From: DASSTY01 sp035760645 | GTDB lineage: Bacteria > Gemmatimonadota > Gemmatimonadetes > Gemmatimonadales > GWC2-71-9 | Assembly (NCBI GenBank): GCA_035760645.1 | Contig: DASTSO010000153.1 | Coordinates: forward strand, 1-28,754 | DNA length: 28,754 bases | Direction of reading: 5' to 3' | In this document: positions 23,500 to 28,754 of the stretch, one piece after another | How positions within the stretch are numbered: the first letter of the stretch is position 1 | Layout of the letters: each line of letters starts with the position of its first letter | The notes under the pieces: generated by a model | Told to the model about the DNA's origin: nothing | The model's input: the letters and a program-made list of their open reading frames with translations, nothing else | Database searches by the model: none | Program-made: the position numbers and the translations under genes

Positions 23500-23871
23500 A
23501 TGGTTCGCTCCTATCGGGATCTGATCGTTTGGCAGCGCGCGATGCAGCTTGCGGAGGCCGCGTACGTGGTCTCACGGGCTCTGCCCATGGAGGAGAGGTA
23601 CGGCCTCGCCTCACTACTCCAGCGCGCGGCGGTCTCTGTTGCTGCCAACATCGCCGAAGGCCATGGGCGCGTGCACCGGCGAGAATACGCGCATCACCTC
23701 TCCATCGCCGTCGGCGCGGTCGCCGAGATCGAGACCCTCCTCCTGCTCGCCTCTCGCCTGCATGTGCTACCCACTCCACCGATGGAGCGCGCGACTGCCC
23801 TCGCCGACGAAACCGGCCGCATGCTCACCACGATCATTCAGCGCCTGAAGCGCCGCTCCCCGCATCCCTAG
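23500..23871 (+). CDS. Four helix bundle protein (23S rRNA-IVS/S23 type)
   Basis: 123 residues from ATG 23500. It begins with RSYRDLIVWQRAMQLAEAAY, the typical opening of the family (R-x-Y-x-D-L-x-V-W-Q-x-A), followed by LPMEERYGLASLLQRAAVSV and AANIAEGHGR, its best-conserved block, and ends with two further helices. These proteins form pentamers of four-helix bundles, occur in 23S rRNA intervening sequences, and share the fold of the Avd accessory protein of diversity-generating retroelements; their role is unknown. The stop TAG (23869-23871) is the first triplet of the right heptamer array. A GTG at 23464 is an alternative start, but the family motif begins just after 23500. GC is visibly lower than its neighbours, with non-preferred codons such as tct, gtt, cta and agg. 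Confidence 0.93.
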   Translation: MVRSYRDLIVWQRAMQLAEAAYVVSRALPMEERYGLASLLQRAAVSVAANIAEGHGRVHRREYAHHLSIAVGAVAEIETLLLLASRLHVLPTPPMERATALADETGRMLTTIIQRLKRRSPHP

Positions 23872-23911
23872 CCCCTAGCCCCTAGCCCCTAGTCCCTGGG
23901 CCCCTAGCACC
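23869..23911 (+). repeat. Right array: inverted heptamers TAGCCCC, three perfect then decayed copies
   Basis: Perfect TAGCCCC at 23869, 23876 and 23883, then TAGTCCC (23890), TGGGCCCC (23897) and TAGCACC (23905). These are the reverse complement of the left array unit. The outer copies are degraded while those next to the gene are intact. The first copy provides the stop codon of the four-helix gene. Confidence 0.9.
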
Positions 23912-23914
23912 TGC

Positions 23915-25696
23915 CTAACGAATCCCGGTAATCCTCCACCCCCCCTCCACCCGCCGCAGCAGCGCGTGGAAGCTCACCGCCTGGCGTTCCCGGCGATGGG
24001 TGCTGGGGTTGTCGTAGAGGTACTGGCCCGCGACGTCGGCCTCGGCCGAGTCGCCGGCGGCGGTGAGGCGGGTGACGGCGAGCGTGGCCTCGACGTCGCG
24101 CACGCCCTGGAAAAACTGCTCCCACTCCTGCTGCTGCTGCGCGGTGAGGTTGGGGTAGACGCGGCGCAGCGCGGCGATGCTGTGCGCCTCGATCGCCGAG
24201 GCGTAGTCGGCGATCACGGCGCGGATCGCGGGTGCGGGATCGGCGGGCGGCGCCGCCACCGGCGCCGACGTGGGTGGCGGCGCGGCGGCGCGCGGTGGCG
24301 TGGGTGGCGCGGCGCGCGTCGTGTCGCGCGCCGCGAGCGACTCGCGCGGCGCGGCCGGCGGCGTGACCGGGACCGCCGCCCCCGCGCCCGCCGCTACGGA
24401 TTCCGGTACCGGCTCCGCGCGTCGCGGTCGGGCGGGCGCCGCGGCGCGGGGCGCCGCGCGGCTCTCGGGCGGCCGCGCGCGCGCCGCCGAGGGCGGGGGC
24501 GTCGCGCTGTCGCGGCGCGCGGCGACGGGTGGCGCCGCCGCCGGCCCCGCCGCCGGCCCCGCCGAGGGCGTCGAGGGGGCGGCCGCGGGCGGCTGGACCG
24601 GGGGCGCCGCGATGCCGACGTCGCGCGCGGACGATTCGCGGCCGCGCGTGAGATCGTCGGGACGCAGCCACGCGTACACGAGCGCGCCGAGCGCCGCGAC
24701 GGCCACGGTGAGCACCGCGAAGCTGGCGCGGCGCGTGAGCGTGAGGGTGGGCTCCGCCTGCCCGGTCCGCTCGCGCAACAGGCGCCGCTCGGCGGCGGGC
24801 GTGGCCTGCGTCGGCAGCATCCCGCCGCTCGGCGTCGCGATCGCGTCGAGCGCGTTCATCAGCTCGGCCGCGCTCTGCGGGCGGTCGGCGGCGCGTTTCT
24901 CGAGGCAGCGCATGAGGAGGGCGCCGAGCTGCGGGGGGACCGCCGGCCGCACCCGCGTGATCGGGTCCGGCGTCTCGGTGACCTGGGCGGCGAGGATCGC
25001 CTGCGGCGAGCGGCCGACGAAGGGCGGCTGCCCCGCGAGCATCTCGTACCCCATGATGCCGAAGGCGTAGATGTCCACCCGGTGGTCCATCGATGGATCG
25101 GCCGAGGCCTGCTCGGGCGCCATGTAGGTCGGCGTGCCGAGGGCGAGGCCCATCGAGGTGAGCCCGGTCGCGTCGCCGGCGGAGGCGGTGAGCGCCTTCG
25201 CGACGCCGAAGTCGGTGACGACGGCGACGCCGGTGGAGAGGAGGACGTTGTCGGGCTTGATGTCGCGGTGCACCACGCCCTGAGCGTGGGCGTAGGCGAG
25301 CGCCGACGCGACGCCGCGCAGCAGCCGGATCGTCTCGGCCACCGGCAGCTCGCCGTCGCGCGCGAGCCGCGCGCGCAGCGACTCGCCCTCGACGAACGGC
25401 ATCGTGTAGTAGGGCAGCGCCGCCCCCGCGCCCGCCTCCGGCGCGAGCTCGCCCGTCGAGTGCACCGGGACGATGTGCGGGTGCTGCAGGCGGGCGGTGA
25501 GCTGGATCTCGCGCCGGAAGCGCTCGACGCTCACCCCCGCCACCAGCTCGGGCAGCAGCACCTTGATGACGACCTTGCGCCCCAGCGACGTCTCGTGCGC
25601 GAGAAAGACGCGCGACATCCCGCCACCGCCGAGCTCTCGCTCGAGGACGTACGCCCCGCTGAGCGAGGCCGCGAGACGGTCCTGCAGGTGAGGCAT
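23915..25696 (-). CDS. Transmembrane Ser/Thr protein kinase with C-terminal NTF2-like domain
   Basis: 593 residues. The Hanks-type kinase (about 15-290) has a glycine loop (LGGGGMSRV), Lys45, Glu63, catalytic HRDIKPDN (Asp145), DFG at 162-164 and an activation segment ending GTPTYMAPEQ. One transmembrane helix (about 324-344) is followed by a long Pro/Ala/Arg linker (about 350-480) and an exterior domain of about 105 residues (AIRAVIADYASAIEAHSIAA onward, ending GGWRITGIR) that looks like an NTF2/SnoaL-type cone fold. That domain probably binds a small ligand outside the membrane and could control the kinase (inference). It lies 7 bases after the S9 peptidase gene, so the two likely share a transcript. 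Confidence 0.92.
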   Translation of the reverse strand: MPHLQDRLAASLSGAYVLERELGGGGMSRVFLAHETSLGRKVVIKVLLPELVAGVSVERFRREIQLTARLQHPHIVPVHSTGELAPEAGAGAALPYYTMPFVEGESLRARLARDGELPVAETIRLLRGVASALAYAHAQGVVHRDIKPDNVLLSTGVAVVTDFGVAKALTASAGDATGLTSMGLALGTPTYMAPEQASADPSMDHRVDIYAFGIMGYEMLAGQPPFVGRSPQAILAAQVTETPDPITRVRPAVPPQLGALLMRCLEKRAADRPQSAAELMNALDAIATPSGGMLPTQATPAAERRLLRERTGQAEPTLTLTRRASFAVLTVAVAALGALVYAWLRPDDLTRGRESSARDVGIAAPPVQPPAAAPSTPSAGPAAGPAAAPPVAARRDSATPPPSAARARPPESRAAPRAAAPARPRRAEPVPESVAAGAGAAVPVTPPAAPRESLAARDTTRAAPPTPPRAAAPPPTSAPVAAPPADPAPAIRAVIADYASAIEAHSIAALRRVYPNLTAQQQQEWEQFFQGVRDVEATLAVTRLTAAGDSAEADVAGQYLYDNPSTHRRERQAVSFHALLRRVEGGWRITGIR

Positions 25697-25703
25697 CCGG
25701 CGC

Positions 25704-27623
25704 TCAGCTCGCCTCCCGTCCCTTCAGGTACCGGTCGAGAAAGTCCAGCACCGCCTTGTTCCCCCGCAGCTCGTTCGCCTTCTTCACGAAGCCGTGACCC
25801 TCGTCGGGGAAGACGAGGTACTCGACGGGGACGGCCTGCCGCTGCACCGCGCGGACGATCTCGTCGGACTCGACCTTGAGCACCCGCGGGTCGTTGGCAC
25901 CCTGGAGCACGATGAGCGGGTTGCGGATCTCCGACGCGTGCAGCAGCGGGCTGATGCGCTCGAGCCGCGCCCGGTCCACCGGGTTTTCCGGGTCGCCCAG
26001 CTCGGCGTAGAGCGCCTGGCGGAACGACTCCCAGTACGGCGGCACGCTCTCGAGCGTGCGGATCCAGTTGGCGACGCCGAAATAGTCCACGCCCACGGCG
26101 AAGGTGTCGGGCCGGAAGGCGAGCGCGGCGAGCACCATGAAGCCGCCGTAGCTGCCGCCGATGATGCCGACGCGCCGCATGTCCACCCAGCCGGTGCCGG
26201 CGAGCATCCCCTTGCTCGCCACCACGTCGCCCAGGTCGGCCTCGCCGTGCCGGCGGTCGTCCAGCGCGAAGAACGTCTTCCCGTAGCCCGAGCTGCCGCG
26301 GTTGTTGATGTCGTAGACCGCGTAGCCGTGGTTGACGAGATACTGCGTGAGCGCGCGGTAGCCGGCGCGCGCCTGGCCGCCGGGGCCGCCGTGCACCATG
26401 ACGAGTGCGGGCACGGGCGCCGTGGAGTCGGCGCCGTGGGGGCGGTAGAGGAAGCCGGGCACCTCGACGCCGTCGTAGGACGTGAAGCGCACCACCCGGC
26501 CCTCGACGAGGTGCGCGGGGTCGATCTTCGGGTTGAGGCTGCGGGTGAGGCGGCGCGGCGTGCCGCGCGGCAGGTCCACGACGAAGAGGTCGCGCGGGGT
26601 GCGGCCGTCGCTGACGTAGAACGCCATGCGCCGGTCGTCGGCGCTGAAGGCGACGCCGTCGATCTCGCCGGCGGGCAGCGGGGGCAGGGTCACCGGCTTC
26701 AGCGTCCGCGCGTCGAGCAGCGTGAGCGCGTTGCGGCCGTCGGCGTTGACGCCCACGACCACGTAGCGCCGCCCGCGCGAGAGGACGGCGTAGTCCACGT
26801 CCCAGCTCGGCGCGAGCACGACGCTGCGCCGGCCGGTGGCGAGGTCGTAGCGCTCGAGCGCCGCGAACTCGCGCCCCGCGTCGCTGACGAGCAGGAGGGC
26901 GCGGCCGTCGGGGGTGAAGTCGGCGGCGCGGTTGTTCACCGTGCCCGCGTGCGCGGTGAGGTTGCGCGGCGTCTGCGTCTCGCGGTCGAAGAGCCAGACG
27001 TCGGCGTCGCTCGTCGTGCGCGGCTTGCCGAGGGCGATCCAGCGCTTGTCGGGCGAGACGGCGGCGACGTCGTAGCCGCTGTCGTTCTGGAAGACGAGCG
27101 CGCGGGGGTAGCCCGGGGCGAGCGTGTGCTCGTAGAGATCGAAGAAGCGGCGGTCGCGCTCGTTGGTGGCGACGAAGAAGGAGCGCCGGTCGGCGGCCCA
27201 GCCGGCGAACGAGGCCTTGAGGCTGTCGCCCGGGGTGAGGTCGGTCGTGGTCCCGTCGGGATCGCGCACGTAGAGGTGGTCGAGCTCGTTGCCGCCGCGG
27301 TCGCTGGTGTAGAGGATCCGCCCGTCGGCCGGGAACCACGAGACGCCGAAGACCGACTCCCCGGTGCTCCCGGTCAGCGCCCGGGGCGCGCTGCCGTCCA
27401 CCGGAATCGCCCAGGCGTTGAAGATCCCCGACCGGTCGCTCGAGACGAGCACGGTGCGCCCGTCGGGCGCGAACGACGCGCCGCCGTAGCGCGTCGTGGC
27501 CATGAAGTCCTCGATGGCATACTGGGGGACCTGGGCGAGGGCGACGGAGACGGCCGGGAGGGGCGTCGCGAGCGCCGCCGCGAGGGACGCGGCCGCGGCG
27601 AGGGCGGGGAAGCGGCTCGGCAT
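25704..27623 (-). CDS. Secreted S9 family prolyl oligopeptidase
   Basis: 639 residues. A signal peptide (about 1-30, ending VALA) precedes a seven-bladed PD40-like propeller with repeated S-x-DGR/SPDKR motifs (about 45-380). The C-terminal alpha/beta-hydrolase domain has VMVHGGPGGQ, the nucleophile Ser491 in GGSYGG, Asp578 in GANDPR and His610 in DEGHGF, a full triad. It belongs to the S9 acylaminoacyl-peptidase/DPP-like group that degrades peptides after proline or N-acylated residues, here in the periplasm. GGAG 6 bases upstream supports the start. Exact S9 subfamily and specificity are not determined. Confidence 0.94.
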   Translation of the reverse strand: MPSRFPALAAAASLAAALATPLPAVSVALAQVPQYAIEDFMATTRYGGASFAPDGRTVLVSSDRSGIFNAWAIPVDGSAPRALTGSTGESVFGVSWFPADGRILYTSDRGGNELDHLYVRDPDGTTTDLTPGDSLKASFAGWAADRRSFFVATNERDRRFFDLYEHTLAPGYPRALVFQNDSGYDVAAVSPDKRWIALGKPRTTSDADVWLFDRETQTPRNLTAHAGTVNNRAADFTPDGRALLLVSDAGREFAALERYDLATGRRSVVLAPSWDVDYAVLSRGRRYVVVGVNADGRNALTLLDARTLKPVTLPPLPAGEIDGVAFSADDRRMAFYVSDGRTPRDLFVVDLPRGTPRRLTRSLNPKIDPAHLVEGRVVRFTSYDGVEVPGFLYRPHGADSTAPVPALVMVHGGPGGQARAGYRALTQYLVNHGYAVYDINNRGSSGYGKTFFALDDRRHGEADLGDVVASKGMLAGTGWVDMRRVGIIGGSYGGFMVLAALAFRPDTFAVGVDYFGVANWIRTLESVPPYWESFRQALYAELGDPENPVDRARLERISPLLHASEIRNPLIVLQGANDPRVLKVESDEIVRAVQRQAVPVEYLVFPDEGHGFVKKANELRGNKAVLDFLDRYLKGREAS

Positions 27624-27808
27624 GGTGGCTCCGGGGGGCGAGTGGGACGGGAGACCCGATCTACAGTACGGACTCTCCGTTCAACGGGCCAGAGCGGGAG
27701 CCGCAACTGGGTGTGTACCACCGCCGGTGCCGGGCGTTACTTTCGGAAGACGCGTCCGCCCGCCCGACGCGCGCTCCGCCTCGATTCGCCCTCACGAGGT
27801 CCAACCCG
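27624..27808. promoter_or_regulatory. Divergent intergenic region between S9 peptidase and repeat-protein genes
   Basis: Two outward genes share 185 bases. GTTACTTTC at 27736-27744 is a possible promoter element for the plus-strand gene, 65 bases before its ATG; CTACAGTACGG near 27661 is the most AT-rich stretch on the peptidase side. GAGG at about 27795 is the probable Shine-Dalgarno of the plus-strand gene. Neither promoter is certain. Confidence 0.35.
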
Positions 27809-28754
27809 ATGCCCGCTCGCGCGATGCGCCGTGTGCTCCTCGGCCTGCTCGTCGGTCCGACCCTCCCGCTCGGCGCCGCACGCGCCGCGCAGGCACCGAC
27901 GGACGCCCTCGCGGCGGCCGCGCCGGCCGAGACCGGCGCGCCCGCCTTCGTGGACTCCGTACGCCGGGTGACGGACACGCTGGCGCTCCTTCGTGGCCTC
28001 GACGCCGTCGGGCGCGAGCCGGGCGGCACGAGCGCCGCGCGCACCTGGCGCGAGAGCCGGCAGGGATGGCTGCTCCTCCGCCTCGGCGAGCTGGGTGAGG
28101 GCCGCGCCCGCCTCGACGAGGCGATCCGGCACTTCGACGAGGCGATCTACCGCGACAAGACACAGGCCGATCCCTGGGTCGGGCTCGCCGAGGCGAAGCT
28201 GCTGCTCGATGAGCGCCATGCCGTGGTGAAGGAGTCGATGCACCAGCCGGCGGGCACCTACTACGAGGACGCCGCGCTCCAGCACCTGCTCACCGCCCTC
28301 CGCCTGCAGCCCACCTATCCCGCGGCGGTCGCGCTGCTCGCCCGGATCCTCGTCGGCTTCGACGCCCCGCCGCTTCCCTCGGAGCTCGTCGAGGGGCTGC
28401 GGCTCGCCGCGGCGCACGCGGAGAACGGTCCGCTGCCGCCGCTCCTCCTCGGCCGCTGGCTCCGCAAGCCGCAGCGGTCCCTCGCGCCGCCGGCGCTCGA
28501 CTCGGCGGCCGCCGCCTTTCATCGCTACGCGGCGCTCGGCGGCGACCGCGGGCTCGCCGAGCTCGAGCTCGCGCGCGTCGCCTACAAGCGGGGGCGGCCC
28601 GACTCGGCCGTGGCGCTCTACCTCGCCGGCGCCGCGCACGGCGACACGCTGGCGCGCGCGGCGTTCCGGCGCGACCTCACCTGGATCGCCGATTCCGCGA
28701 AGCTGGAAGCGTTCGACCGCGCGCCGGCCGATTCGGTGGGCGCCTGGGTGCGGC
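27809..28754 (+). CDS. Secreted TPR-like repeat protein, 3' truncated by the window
   Basis: 315 codons are visible and the frame is open at the window end. The signal peptide (about 1-27, ending GAARAAQA) is followed by TPR-like helix pairs (GWLLLRLGELGEGRARLDEA; ALQHLLTALRLQPTYPAAVA; LELARVAYKRGRPDSAVALY). The last visible part (FRRDLTWIADSAKLEAFDRA, then SVGAWVR) resembles the start of the GWxTD-type domain that follows TPRs in related exported proteins; the diagnostic motif itself would lie outside the window, so this is tentative. ATG 27809 is preferred over the ATG at 27824 because it gives basic residues before the hydrophobic core. Function unknown. Confidence 0.8.
   Translation, partial: MPARAMRRVLLGLLVGPTLPLGAARAAQAPTDALAAAAPAETGAPAFVDSVRRVTDTLALLRGLDAVGREPGGTSAARTWRESRQGWLLLRLGELGEGRARLDEAIRHFDEAIYRDKTQADPWVGLAEAKLLLDERHAVVKESMHQPAGTYYEDAALQHLLTALRLQPTYPAAVALLARILVGFDAPPLPSELVEGLRLAAAHAENGPLPPLLLGRWLRKPQRSLAPPALDSAAAAFHRYAALGGDRGLAELELARVAYKRGRPDSAVALYLAGAAHGDTLARAAFRRDLTWIADSAKLEAFDRAPADSVGAWVR

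Larger units (their letters stand above)
23388..23911 (+). mobile_element. Four-helix-bundle cassette bounded by inverted heptamer arrays
   Basis: The unit consists of a (GGGGCTA)5 array, about 77 bases of leader, a 123-codon gene and an inverted TAGCCCC array. It fills the space between the stop of the barrel gene (23387) and the stop of the convergent kinase gene (23915). Its coding part is about 66% GC, below its neighbours. The arms are complementary, so a transcript could fold with the gene in a loop, as in 23S rRNA intervening sequences. Mobility is inferred; no target duplication was recognised. Confidence 0.5.

Noticed and set aside
23388..23911. CRISPR array or telomere-like repeat
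   Set aside because: The units are 7 bases with no spacers and occur in two inverted blocks around a gene; a CRISPR needs longer repeats with unique spacers.
23388..23911. Diversity-generating retroelement (because Avd shares the four-helix fold)
   Set aside because: No reverse transcriptase, template repeat or variable repeat was found in the window.
23388..23911. 23S rRNA intervening sequence in place
   Set aside because: Flanking DNA encodes a barrel protein and a kinase, not 23S rRNA.
25794..27971. Plus-strand frame of 725 codons opposite the S9 peptidase
   Set aside because: The minus strand has a complete S9 triad and signal peptide; the plus product is Val/Glu/Arg-rich without domains.

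Overview
The window is very GC-rich (about 73-75% by eye) and densely coded, with many GTG starts and 4-base stop/start overlaps. The gene mix points to a Gemmatimonadota-like bacterium: a Ser/Thr kinase with an outer C-terminal domain, Big2+RCC1 lipoproteins, a secreted S9 peptidase, a TPR/HD-GYP protein and many small secreted or lipoproteins. This assignment is inference from gene content; no rRNA or marker gene is present. No tRNA, rRNA, CRISPR array or classical IS was seen.

Layout. (1) 2-5840, plus: a signalling block. A 5'-truncated hybrid kinase (92-residue HAMP repeats, GAF, kinase core, three receivers) overlaps a receiver-histidine kinase, which overlaps a small XRE-like/zinc-motif protein; a DUF4112 membrane protein follows. 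(2) 5870-8534, plus: an alpha/beta hydrolase overlapping a class III-type sirtuin, a 71-residue membrane protein, and a Nif3-family metal protein. (3) 8573-13456, plus: a Big2/RCC1 lipoprotein, then a nucleoside-type ABC importer (double ATPase plus two permeases) without a visible binding protein. (4) 13550-16234: a secreted HExxH protein convergent with a minus-strand pair, PlsC-type acyltransferase and cytochrome c. (5) 16372-19294: a PerM/AI-2E permease and a small HExxH protein, convergent (through a strong palindrome) with a minus-strand pepE-VOC pair. (6) 19295-23387: an AT-rich leader, a ZU5-like lipoprotein, a TPR/HD-GYP protein, and an outer-membrane barrel protein preceded by a hairpin that touches its Shine-Dalgarno. 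(7) 23388-23911: a four-helix-bundle (23S-IVS/S23-type) gene enclosed by inverted arrays of the heptamer GGGGCTA. (8) 23915-27623, minus: an S9 peptidase and a transmembrane Ser/Thr kinase. (9) 27809-end, plus: a 3'-truncated secreted repeat protein.

The most unusual object is the 524-bp unit at 23388-23911. A lower-GC four-helix gene sits between (GGGGCTA)5 and an inverted, partly decayed TAGCCCC array, filling exactly the gap between two convergent genes. In RNA the arms could pair and leave the gene in the loop, the topology of 23S rRNA intervening sequences, but no rRNA is present. A compact mobile or RNA-structured cassette is the best hypothesis. Secondary points of interest are the Nik1-like HAMP array, the hairpin before the barrel gene, a GGCGGAACGG repeat found both between genes and inside the ABC ATPase linker, and two uncharacterised HExxH proteins.
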